Assembly: GCA_012064415.1 (NCBI GenBank)
Contig: SSNU01000127.1
Span: 513,152-577,151, forward strand
Reading direction: 5' to 3'
From: Gyrodactylus bullatarudis
Lineage: Eukaryota; Platyhelminthes; Monogenea; Gyrodactylidea; Gyrodactylidae
Length of the DNA: 64,000 nt
In this document: positions 23,967 through 34,209 of the stretch, piece after piece
Numbering within the stretch: position 1 is the first letter of the stretch
Layout of the letters: each line of letters starts with the position of its first letter
Position numbers and translations under genes: made by a program
The notes under the pieces: model-generated
The model's database searches: none
Seen by the model: the letters and a program-made list of their open reading frames with translations, nothing else
What the model was told of the DNA's origin: nothing

Positions 23967-25124
23967 AGGGTTAATTACAAAAAGTCCAAGGGTAAAAGTC
24001 CTATTTAACAATTGGTCTAAGTCATTTTTACAAATAGTTTAAGATCTATTCGGTGTATTATCAAATGGTCTGTTTACAGAAAGTATAAGTGATATATGCG
24101 GGTATTATCATTTGGCCTAACAAATTCACACGTTCTATAACTATGCATCAAATATTTATCATTTTGAGACATTAATTGCCTTATTTCCTCGAAAATATTC
24201 TGGGGGCGCTGACTAATGGTCATGCTGGTTAGGTGAATAAAAGCTTTTATTTTCGTCGGCTCTCTTCAGACCTTACACCGACTTGAGCAGTTATATATAT
24301 ATATTACAAGAACATGAAAGGGCTGTCTTGACCAATAGCAATTATTCATTTGTTTCGGACCAATGNNNNNNNNNNNNNNNNNNNNNNNNNNNNNNNNNNN
24401 NNNNNNNNNNNNNNNNNNNNNNNNNNNNNNNNNNNNNNNNNNNNNNNNNNNNNNNNNNNNNNNNNNNNNNNNNNNNNNNNNNNNNNNNNNNNNNNNNNNN
24501 NNNNNNNNNNNNNNNNNNNNNNNNNNNNNNNNNNNNNNNNNNNNNNNNNNNNNNNNNNNNNNNNNNNNNNNNNNNNNNNNNNNNNNNNNNNNNNNNNNNN
24601 NNNNNNNNNNNNNNNNNNNNNNNNNNNNNNNNNNNNNNNNNNNNNNNNNNNNNNNNNNNNNNNNNNNNNNNNNNNNNNNNNNNNNNNNNNNNNNNNNNNN
24701 NNNNNNNNNNNNNNNNNNNNNNNNNNNNNNNNNNNNNNNNNNNNNNNNNNNNNNNNNNNNNCCCTCCCCAATATACTATACCATTCTGATCAGAATTTAA
24801 TTCTCTATCGATTGATCTGAAAATCTCAACTTTTTGAAATTTTCAGACAAAATTTTATACCAGGACCCTAATAGACCTACTTCAAAGTACAATGAAATAT
24901 TTTTTATTTATCGAAAAACTGTGAATTTACACAAATGTACACAAATGAACGGAGGTGTGATTTTACACTCCACAAATACGGTTCCCACCTGTATCACTTA
25001 TACTTTCTGTAAACAGACTTAGACCATTTGATAATACACTGAATAGATCTTAGACTATTTGTAAAAATGACTTAGACCAATTGTTAAATAGGACTTTTAC
25101 CCTTGGAATTTTTGTAATTAACCC
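23967..25124. mobile_element. Long-TIR DNA element (family AGGGTTAATT, MULE-like), containing assembly gap
   Basis: Left TIR 23967-about 24096 and right TIR about 24987-25124 are inverted copies over about 130 bp (AGGGTTAATTACAAAAAGTC; AAGGGTAAAAGTCCTATTTA). Flanks give an 8-bp duplication TTAATTTT (23959-23966 and 25125-25132, allowing one lost base at the right tip). The interior includes 396 N's. The same tip and an 8-bp duplication occur at 39775-40540, which contains a MULE SWIM relic. Confidence 0.7.
24366..24761. other. Assembly gap (run of N)
   Basis: 396 unknown bases inside the long-TIR element. The inverted arms on both sides probably made this hard to assemble. Confidence 0.99.
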
Positions 25125-25181
25125 TTAATTTTAATATTATTGCTTAGCGTTTCTTTATTTAAGTAATGAATGAGTCTCTAA

Positions 25182-25364
25182 TTAGGACATCTTGAGTTGC
25201 ATAAAAAAGCTTTTGCAACTATTCGAAATACTATTCCAAGTAGTATTTGTTTTGCGATCACAGCAAATATATCTACGATCTGAAAATTGTTTATTAACTT
25301 TCCAGATTACCTGTAACGCATGTTTTACAAACCATACGTTTCTACAGTCAGTTGCGAAACTCAT
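25182..25364 (-). other. Small open frame next to the long-TIR element, possibly a zinc-binding relic
   Basis: 60 codons from ATG at 25364: CRNVWFVKHAL... RRYICCDRKTNTTWN... SCKSFF. The C..CC...C spacing and the WxxxxC pattern are reminiscent of FLYWCH/FAR1-type N-terminal zinc fingers of MULE transposases, and it abuts the right end of the MULE-like element. A 30-nt CAG-flanked insert could also be read as an intron. It could be chance. Confidence 0.25.
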
Positions 25365-25776
25365 TGCCCACCCTTGTTCATGAAACTGCGATAAAATTTT
25401 CGATATATTTTTGGTCTATTCATGTTCTATTCCTACCAAAATACATTAAGTAAGATATAAAGCTTGTGAAATTAGCGAAAAGTGGTGATTGACTCATGAG
25501 CTATAGGCACATGAACAGATTTTACGGGAAGCTCTATCTTGCATGATAAATGTAAATATTTAAAATTCCACTATGTCACTGAAAATAGAAGAAAAAATTG
25601 AGTTTAAATCATTTTCGATTTGTTAGCTATTCAGCCGTACAGATTTCTTAAAACAATAATTCCGCTATACTTGTGATAAGATGAGATTTAGATTAAATTT
25701 CTCATCTCCAATTAGAATTCATAAGTATATAGAACATATTAAAAATTATATTTTAAAATCTGATAGGTTTAACTTT

Positions 25777-26231
25777 TCATAAATCATGTACAATGATTCT
25801 TCTCTTTGAATTTCTATCTTTGGCCAATTTTTCATTGGATAAAAGGTTTCCAATTTTGTTATTATTATTGCTTGTTGACAAGGGACCATTATTATCTCCA
25901 TATAGACAAGTGTTGGCTTCTGAACGCGAAGAGCCATGATCGTTTAAATAGGAGTTAACTAAACTATTACTTGAGGTAACAGAAAAGGGGGCTCCGATCA
26001 TTTTTATTGAGCGGGAACATCTGCGAGCAGACGGCCCATTGCCACTATTAATCTTTTTCTTGAGAGCACGTACGTTGGTTGGATTATTTCCGTTTACTTT
26101 CGACTTTGAATTTGGACTGATGAAGCTATTGAAGATTTGTGAGAGGCTTCGCGTGAGGCTATTGGAACGAGATTGATTGAAGCTTGAGGCACTTCGTGAA
26201 CGTCTTAATTTCGGTATGTGCAGACTTTCAC
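25777..26231 (-). CDS. MRL gene last exon
   Basis: 455 nt including the stop. Acceptor TTTTTTCTAG. Begins by completing Gly, then ESLHIPKLRRSRSASS; Ser/Asn-rich, no domain. A proline-rich C-terminal tail as in vertebrate lamellipodin is absent. Confidence 0.83.
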
Positions 26232-29200
26232 CTAGAAAAAAAAAAAGGTCAGTACATTACTACTTTTAAGTAAATTGATATAATTATATTCAATTTTATT
26301 TAATGACTCACCATATTCACAGCCTAATGGAATATGACACATACTCTTTGTGAGATCATAGAACTTATCGTTAAAAGTCATTGCTGAACTCTGATAACTC
26401 ATGGTTGTTGCATTATAAATTGAGCTATTGATAGAAACATTTTCAATTCTATTCAGTGATCTATTTGACCAGCGAGATCTCCTTGAAGATGTTTGATCAC
26501 TTTCGAATTGTAGTTTTATTGCTTCTTGTCGTTTGAGATAATTTGTCCATAATTTCTTGCCCATCTATAAATACAAAGGAAGATGGATAAACTTTCTTAG
26601 TTTATTTCCCCTTTTTTAACATTATAAAAAAATGAAACTTTATTCTTCCAAAGTATAGTCTTTTTTATGGATTCCTACTTTCTTTTATCGTGTAATCTTT
26701 GAAGTATATTTCTAGACATTTCCTTCTTCTAACTATCAATCTATAATTTTTGGAATTTCAAATTTTAGTCCGTGTACATGATTTTATATAGACTCAAATA
26801 AAAAGATAAAAACCTCCTTCTTTAGTCAATGATAAAATACCGCCTTAAATCAGACTTGATTCATTTTCTAAGTAACGCTGATAAATACTTGCATTTCATT
26901 GTTTTCTAGTTTTAATTGATCTGATTTTTAAAACTGAAGAACAGGAGGTAATTGATTGCATATTTTGGATTGAAAATTTTATAAAGATAAACTGTCACAT
27001 TTACATTGTTGATAACCTAAGAGAACTCGAATTCTTTTTCTAATCTCATTTAACTGCTTCTTATGTTAGAAATCGATAAAAATTTTGACTTTAAAGGTTG
27101 AAAAGCTAAGAAATTGGGGCATTTTCGAATTTCAAAAAAATATTTACGTTCTTAACTATCATGAGAAAAATATTCAGTTCTTCGTCTTATTTGTCAAAAA
27201 ATGCAGAATCATTTTTAGGGATTGACATTGCTGTTAAAAATAAATGTATTACATTTTTAAATTTACTTACAAATGTCATCCTGATGTAACAGTACCAATA
27301 ATTAAGAGACATTACATCTTGTGTACAGAAAGCTGACGAGAATTCCGAGGTCCAGTTGACTACAGACTTTTTCTATTGTAATGAATCATTAAATTTTTCA
27401 ATTGTAGAAATACAGACAGAAATTATTTACCTTTAACACAAAGCCATACGAAGAAGGTGCACTGAGTTCTGTCCATTCAGTTGTCCCAGTATAAAGGCAA
27501 ATATCTGAATCAAATTCAGCTATTCTTTTCAGATCACTTGACTGCATTGGAAAGAAATAGATTAATCTCATTTTTTTCTCAAGTAAAAATAATACAGAAG
27601 TATTCACAATAAACCATCAAATAACTTTTAATTTATCATGTTCAAAGTGTTTAGTGTTACTAGACGAAAGAACTACAGATTGGTCTCTTCAGTTTCCATA
27701 TTCAAACTGTGTAAAATTTCTTACTACAGTGAACTTTCTGAAAAAAGTAAAAGAAGAGAAACTGACTAAAATAGTTAAGCCTCTCTACTAATGAGTAATG
27801 AGACGAATTTAACCCACAGTGATAGTTCTATCACACGTCCTTTTAGCAACTCATTATTATTCATTCAAGCATCAGAAAATACTTTGTTTACCACCCATTC
27901 GAAAATTAATTTTTGTTTAGAACGTTTTTTTGAAAACCTATTTCCCAGGGTCATAGATAAAAAGTTATTTTTTATCAAGGAATCATACCTCTAGAATTCA
28001 AATTTGCAATCGCCTGAATTCTATATGCTAAGCCTAAAAAATTAATCTGTTTTGGATCAAATAAATAGGTCATGCTCTCTGTGTCTAGCTCTCTATTACC
28101 AGAATGATTTTCTAACTCATATCTCTTTAAATAACAGGGTTCACTATTTTGGATCCAAACTCATTCAATTTAACACCATTCGATGCAAAATCAAAAGTTG
28201 AGTCAGCTGGCCAATTTCCATTCCAACATATTGCCTTAGAGCATTCGTAATTGAACTTGAAATCAGTCTTGGATTTTTTTCAATTAATTAATAGAATATT
28301 GAGGTTTAAATAGAACTGTTATCAGCATACAACTTTAATGTTTTATCAAAAGTATCTTGTCAACTAACTAGAAAATAATTGATGGAATTTTATTCAGATT
28401 TACCCTCAGAATTTTTAAAGGGTATTATCTAAATTTAAATTACACTTTACTTTAAAATCGATCGTCATCATCTAAACTATGAGATCATCTGTTCTACTTT
28501 TGAGAAATAAACCAATCATAGTTTAAATATATTCCTGAGAATTACCCATTGACTCTTTTTCTTTCCAGCATAGATGCCAGAATATCTCATGACTGAGTAG
28601 AGATTTTTCCATTTACCCATTGAATTTCGGAAATTCAAATAATCACTAAACTCTGGCACACGAATTTCATTTGACCTTGTATCGTTATCGAAGATTTCCT
28701 AGAATACATACAAGTGTTAAATTCAAATGTAGAGTAATTCGAAAGAAACTAGATGCTCACTTTAATAAGGAAAAGACTCATTCGATTAGTTTTCCAGTCA
28801 ACATGGAAGGGTAATAGCCAATTTTCTGAATCGAAAAACATTCCATACATGTCGTTCCTCTCCTCCACATGCAATAATATTCGCCCATTTGTTAATTGAT
28901 CAATATCTAGATTTGACATTAAAGTCCAATCATCCTCTAGAACTCTTTCTATGAAAATAAAGATATTTTTATCAACACAAATTCTAGTCAAAATAATGCC
29001 ATCTACATTAAATACTCGATATAAAACTATAGAATAAATCACAAATATAGAGACTGGTGTATTTGATAACTCTTTTGAATATCTAAAGCTAATTGTTATG
29101 AAGTTGGGAATCTATCATTTTTACAGAAATCTCGATTTTTTCATCAAGAATTCGAATTTTTAAAGATTCTTTGGATCTTGATCCTGAAAAACCTCTTTTG

Positions 29201-32200
29201 TTCTGCCTTCAACTTTCAAATCAGTTCAAAGTTTCAGTTTAAAGTTCCAAAAAATGGGATTTTGGCGCCAAATCGAAATTTGAAAAACGACTATATTTTT
29301 CGTAAAATTTTTTTCTTCAAATAGTAAAACATGAGGTAACATGATTAGGATTCCAAAGAATCTTTAACAATTTCGAATTCTTGATGAAAAAATCGAGATA
29401 TTTGTAAAAATCATAGATTCCCAACCTCATATTAACCAACTTTATATCAGTAGAAATATTCATTTCTTAGAGGATTTTAAAAGATATTGAGTAATAATGT
29501 TAAATAATGCTTTTATTTCACCGGTTCTCATCAGACATTTTAATCCATAAAGAGGATTTCTAATTTTTTCATTAGTATTTTCAAAATTTTCGAATTTCCC
29601 ACCAAATCTTTTTGATATGTTTTTATAGATATCTTTTCCTCAAATTTGATAATTTTCATTCTAAATCTAACTAAAGATTTGAGAGTTTGATCCTGAATCA
29701 GGTTAGATTCAAATTAGTTTTATTTGATTCTAAAAGTAACAAAGATCAAAGGAATTTACAAATTTCAATACAATTTTCTTACCAATACGCATATAAGGGA
29801 CTTTTTCAACCAAGGCGAATCTCTCAGTGAGAATATGATTGTCCTTGCTGAGAACATGTTGTAACAATTCCAAGACTGTTGTGTGCTCGTTTATTCGACA
29901 GATACATGGTAAATAATTATCTCGATGAACTGATACTGAAATGTACCTTTGCTGAGAAAAATATCAATAATTATTTATTATAATAAATAACAAAAATTTA
30001 AAATATTTCTCTGGAAGTACCTCGTCTGTGTACTGACTTTTACGATAAACTTATTTTGAACACAATACTGGATTGTAAAAAATCTTAATCCATTATATGA
30101 AATAATTATTATAATTATAATTATTTTATACATGTTAAAAAATCCTTAATTTACACCTAATTTTACTACGTGATCGCTAATATCTTGGCCATTTAAACTT
30201 TCAAAGTTTTTACACCAAAAATGGTAATCTTATCAAGGTGCCCGAGGGTTTAAATAAGATTGGTTTACGGTGATTGAGCAAAAAGATTTCAAAGGCGCAG
30301 TTTTCTAAAGTCCAGAGAACAATAATAAAGTTTGAGCAAGATACGGAACGAGAGATAGCGTATCAAACTGAGGAAGAAAAACTTGAAATTTTCATAGACG
30401 TCTAGTTATCTTACAGGATACAATGCCCGAAATAGAATAGAATTAAATCATAAAATACTATTTGTTTATGAATTGAAAATAAATCTAAATTTCTTGACAG
30501 AAAAATGTAGGGTGTTGATAAACGCTAAATCTTCATCACGAGATTCATCCCCTTGTATCACTAGGATACACAATTCAACCTCGACAAATGATAACACAGT
30601 TGATTATATGAATACTTTTTCAATTGTTTTTACAATTTGCAGTTTAATTTATTTCTAAATCTTTAAATCAATGAAAAAATTTATTCCTATTTTTTGAATA
30701 ATAATTATAATTGTTAAATAACAGTTTAACTGATGAAACAAATTATGTTACTAAAAGGTTAGCTTAATCTCATCACCTGGTTTTCTAAATGAGATGCTAA
30801 AAATACCTCCTTGGGTTTCATTTTGAATATGGAGAAGTTGACGAAAGTTGGTAATTTACTAGGCATAGATTTGTAGTTACATAAAATTTTGATATAATTT
30901 ACAAAAAAGAAGGAAAAAATAAGGTAGCGTTGATATATTCTCAATAAATAGCAACAGTAATATTATGTTGACAATTAATGATTTTTCAAAGATATCATCA
31001 AGACGGATAAGATGAAGCTCATTTAGCCATTTATAATGAAAATTTATCGAATTTCAATTTGGCACCAGATTTCCATTAGTAGTAAAAATGATCAAGAAAT
31101 CGAAATTTAGCTCCCAGACAATAATGATCTTCATGTTTAATTTTGATCAAGAAAAACTTTTTTTGTCAAATCTATCCCTCTTAAATCAATAAAATGGAAA
31201 TTTGGCGCCAAATCGAAATTTGAAAAATGTAGACTACATGATCTCGATTCCTAAGAATCTTCGTCATATTCGAGTTCTTTTAGGATCATCTCCAACACTA
31301 AGTTCATTTGCCCATTTGATAACCAAAAGACGAGGTCAGGATGTAAGTGAACCTAACCAACTTTGGATCGATAAGTTTATCTTTCAAATCAACTTTTGAA
31401 TAAGCATTTCATTTTACCCAGAGAGATTGAATACTGAAAAAAATTGATAAACCAAGTTTTGACCAATAAAATTTCATCTACAAAAAAAGTTTCTTTCAAA
31501 TCCAAATATAAATCTGGAGAATATTTTACGCAAACATTTGTTAATTGGTGTCAAAAAAGAAAGAGAAATTAAACATAGACGAAAATATCATGTCTGTAGA
31601 CTGAAGAGAGATAGATGACAGGTGAAAACAACCATCACTACATTAAGAGGATGAACTAATAAATTAAACATAGAAAAAAACAATTTTATCTTGCTGTACG
31701 CCTGGTTAAGAAGAGAAATTTCTTCTTGTTTTATTGTCACCATAGCTATGTACTTATTTCTTTTTGTTAATTGAATATCATCCAAGGAAATGATGCAAAA
31801 GACTCAAGAGAACACAGAACGTAAAAGAAGAAATTGGATGCTTACTTTGCTTTTTTCCCGAATTCTTTTGAATTCACTCCTTTTGAATTCCTCTTGATTC
31901 TGAGCGTTTTTCCAGTATGTCAACTCTTCAAGGCTCTCCTTAGCCTTACCAAGCCTCTTAACAGCTAAATGAGGCTCTGATCTGGCAAAGTCACTCCTCA
32001 GTTTATTATCCATTCTTGTAAAGAAATCTTGCGTGTTATTTAGCGGAGATGGTGGCGGTGGGAATTCTTCGTAATACCCAGAACTACTTGATCCCCTATC
32101 GAGTTGAGAGTTCTTGTCCAAGTCTGTGCATTGTTGAATCGATGACATTGTTGTTAAAGACGGCAATGGCGACTTGGAGGTGTTATTCTTTGAGGAAGAC

Positions 32201-32214
32201 GAAATGGAGCTTTG
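25777..32214 (-). CDS. MRL-family adaptor (Mig-10/RIAM/lamellipodin/Pico-like), RA-PH protein
   Basis: Exons: 32214-31846, 29951-29783, 28948-28761, 28698-28546, 27541-27431, 27366-27271, 26564-26312, 26231-25777 (stop at 25777). Phases agree throughout (two phase-1 introns, the rest phase 0). The first exon has EEFPPPPSP, an Ena/VASP EVH1-binding motif, and a basic helix before the RA domain. RA domain: QRYISVSVHRDNYL to ERVLEDDW and HVEERNDMYGMF. PH domain: FSDYLNF, WKNLYSVMRYSGIYAGKKK, SSDLKRIAEFDSDICLYTG, YGFVLK, CTQDVMSLNYWYCYIRM. Then GKKLWTNYLKRQEA, the conserved MRL element just after PH. The tail is Ser/Arg- and Asn-rich. MRL proteins link Ras/Rap GTPases and phosphoinositides to actin polymerisation at the leading edge. 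If the gene begins here, the start is ATG at 32247 (MSSLYFQF); otherwise CAG at 32215 is an acceptor and the gene extends upstream. Confidence 0.88.
26312..26564 (-). CDS. MRL gene exon, post-PH element
   Basis: 253 nt, phase 0 to 1. Acceptor TGTATTTATAG, donor G|GTGAGT. Begins MGKKLWTNYLKRQEA, the conserved helix after the PH domain; the Met is internal, not the start. Confidence 0.85.
27271..27366 (-). CDS. MRL gene exon, PH domain C-terminal helix
   Basis: 96 nt, phase 0. The acceptor AGAAAAAG lacks a good pyrimidine tract, so the exact start is less certain; donor TTT|GTAAGT. CTQDVMSLNYWYCYIRM is the PH terminal helix (C..ED...L..W...IR). Confidence 0.75.
27431..27541 (-). CDS. MRL gene exon, PH domain middle
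   Basis: 111 nt, phase 0. Acceptor TTTCCAATGCAG, donor AAG|GTAAAT. SSDLKRIAEFDSDICLYTG and SYGFVLK are close to the family signature. Confidence 0.88.
27838..28075 (-). repeat. Interspersed coding repeat R1, copy 1 (in an MRL intron)
   Basis: The minus strand reads MTYLFDPKQINFLGLAYRIQ then IANLNSRGMIP and a stop, followed by a conserved 3' tail. A homologous segment on the plus strand at 41024-41360 reads MTYLLDPKQFSFVALVDRVQ, IAYLNSGGMTP, stop. Copy 1 has a deletion of about 100 bp in the tail. Family unknown; probably a transposon 3' end. Confidence 0.6.
28546..28698 (-). CDS. MRL gene exon, PH domain start
   Basis: 153 nt, phase 0. Acceptor TGTATTCTAG, donor TGG|GTAATT. WKNLYSVMRYSGIYAGKKK matches the second and third strands of the MRL PH domain. 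Confidence 0.87.
28761..28948 (-). CDS. MRL gene exon, RA domain second half
   Basis: 188 nt, phase 1 to 0. Begins by completing Glu, then RVLEDDWTLMSNL, as in the ERxxEDHE motif of MRL RA domains. Donor AAA|GTGAGC. Confidence 0.87.
29089..29438. repeat. Family F foldback element, copy 2 (short)
   Basis: Outer arms CTAATTGTTATGAAGTTGGG and, in inverse, CCCAACCTCATATTAACCAA. A 350-bp foldback inside an MRL intron. The centre carries TTTGGCGCCAAATCG, shared with the fragment near 31201. Confidence 0.75.
29783..29951 (-). CDS. MRL gene exon, RA domain first half
   Basis: 169 nt, phase 0 to phase 1. Acceptor TTTTTCTCAG, donor G|GTAAGA. Carries the ubiquitin-like strands: ISVSVHRDNYLPCICRINEH then TVLELLQHVL, with LTERFALVEKV. 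Confidence 0.87.
31031..31290. repeat. Family F foldback fragment
   Basis: Contains ATTTGGCGCCAAATCGAAAT, nearly the same as at 29265-29285, and a decayed arm (ATGATCTCGATTCCTAAGAA). In the intron between the FPPPP exon and the RA exon. Confidence 0.55.
31846..32214 (-). CDS. MRL gene exon with FPPPP motif
   Basis: 123 codons, phase 0 at both ends, acceptor TTATCTTTCAG, donor AAA|GTAAGC. Ser-rich start, EEFPPPPSP, then a charged helix (KESLEELTYWK... RIREKSK) that leads to the RA domain. An in-frame ATG at 32247 lies just upstream of the acceptor. Confidence 0.85.
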
Positions 32215-33144
32215 CTGAAAGATAAATTGAAAATATAACGAGCTCATTAGATTTAGAATTTTCGAATTTCCTACTTACACTAGTAATTCAATGAAGAATG
32301 TAATAGCGAATTATCAGTATAAAACGATAAACTACTAAAAAGTGTGTCTTCATAAGCTTGTCAAGGAATTCAAGATGAAGTCTAAAATAATTTGGACTAA
32401 TTTTGAGAAATGAAAACTCTATATTTTTGAGAACGATTATCTTTACAGCTGAGACTAGTTTTTGAAATACGATGAGTAATGATTAACCCTTCAGAAGTTG
32501 GGTATACAATTTCCGAAAAATTTGTCAAGAACAAATTCTGTTTTCTTTTTTTGTCAAATCAAGAAAAATAATAGCTGATTTATTTGACAACGCCATAAAA
32601 TAAAAATATTTTGATTTGTGTAATTTGATTAAATAATCTGAAAATTATTGTCTAGATAGTCGGGTGATTCAAAGTTTTTCTAGAATTTGAAAATGTCAAA
32701 AGTATTAAACAAAGAAATAATTTTCTGGAGATATCTTCTAACAAAGCGTGGTTAGTAGAGAAAGTTCATGATTCAGGCAATAAAATCATGCTAAAATCTT
32801 TTCTTGAATTCTTATAACTAAAAAGATTTTTGACTATTATTTGAAAACTTTAGACAAGATGAGGATTCGTAAAGATTTCAATATCAAAAGTTTGAGACAG
32901 CCTTAATAGTGTGAATAATTTTTCATTGAAGGTATTTAAAAAAGGAAATTATTTTTCGAATTTTTGAAAGCTATAAATACTTTTCTTGATTATTCAGTGA
33001 ACCATTAAGATAAAAATAGTTTCTAGAATTAAATTGATTGCTACCTGATAGATTTGTTTCCAAGAATTTTAAAAACAGAATTCGAGCTCATTTTACAATC
33101 AGAAAAAAGATGTAGTTTTCACAGTCCCAAGTGTGTGAAGATAC

Positions 33145-33240
33145 TCAACTCCTATTGGTCAATCTCTGATGAATTAATGCTATTGACTAGTTTTTAACGT
33201 GTTCTCAAGATTATTACTATAGGTGGCGTTTGCTCTGAAT
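33145..33240 (-). promoter_or_regulatory. Possible promoter of the MRL gene
   Basis: A CCAAT box on the minus strand (ATTGG at 33154) lies about 0.9 kb upstream of the candidate ATG at 32247. No TATA box is recognised. Its presence would favour the MRL gene starting here instead of in the SH3 exons. Confidence 0.2.
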
Positions 33241-34209
33241 ACAACCAACAAAAGTAAACCTTGGCCCAATTGATTTTTAATTTTTCTTCTCTATACTTGA
33301 AAAAATCAAGAATGGAGAAGTTTTTTGGTTTTTCATCAATTGGAAGTTTTTCTACACAGCTTTACAATTTCATTAAGAATTTTTCATTATAATTTGTGAT
33401 TCCATAAACTTTAATCAGACCAGGATAAGAGATTGATAAGACCTGGCGAAATACGTATTTCTCTTCAACAAAGTTAACTCCAGCATAACTCTAGGTCAGT
33501 AATTCAAGAATATCTTCCACTGTGAATTTATTATTATAATTAAAAGTATCTTAAGTAGAAGAACAGATCTCTAGGAGGACAAACTAAGAAACTTCTTAAT
33601 GGAGTTGAATCATTAAAAATGGCATCGATAATAAGTCTGTATGGCCCGTTATCGACATGCCAATAAATTTTTATCAAAAACTACCCTATTTACCAATGAA
33701 TAATAGTATTGATTGTTTTCTCATTAGACTTATATCTCTAAATTGTATTATTCATTGTAACAGATTTATTACAATTAATACTAAATATTCTGTTATCTTT
33801 CTTTTAATAACATTTCATTGCCTATTCTTAGAGTATGTTTCCGAAATTTAGGAATATTTAATTTTCTACATTACATTTAATAAAATGTAATGCAACGTAA
33901 TAAATATATAGATTATAAAGATTCTGTATCAGAAGTGGGGATTCAATTTGAAAAATAAACAAATGTTTCACATAGAGGCAGTAGCCTATATCTCAAAATT
34001 AGAACTACAAATTGTTACCCATTTTATGATGAGTGGTTCTAAACGCCAAGTAATGAGCTCAAATTGTTCTTGCGTCGAACACTTGCGTAAAAAGCTTCAA
34101 AGAATTTACTAATCTTGATTTCAGAGGACATGAGTTTCATAGTGTATTAAATTCCAACTTTTTTCTTTAATAATTTTTCAATAGTCTTAAAAGGGAAGTA
34201 TGACTTTTT

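Noticed and set aside
24283..24820. Open reading frames on both strands across the run of N
   Set aside because: They exist only because N codons cannot be stops; no real sequence is present.
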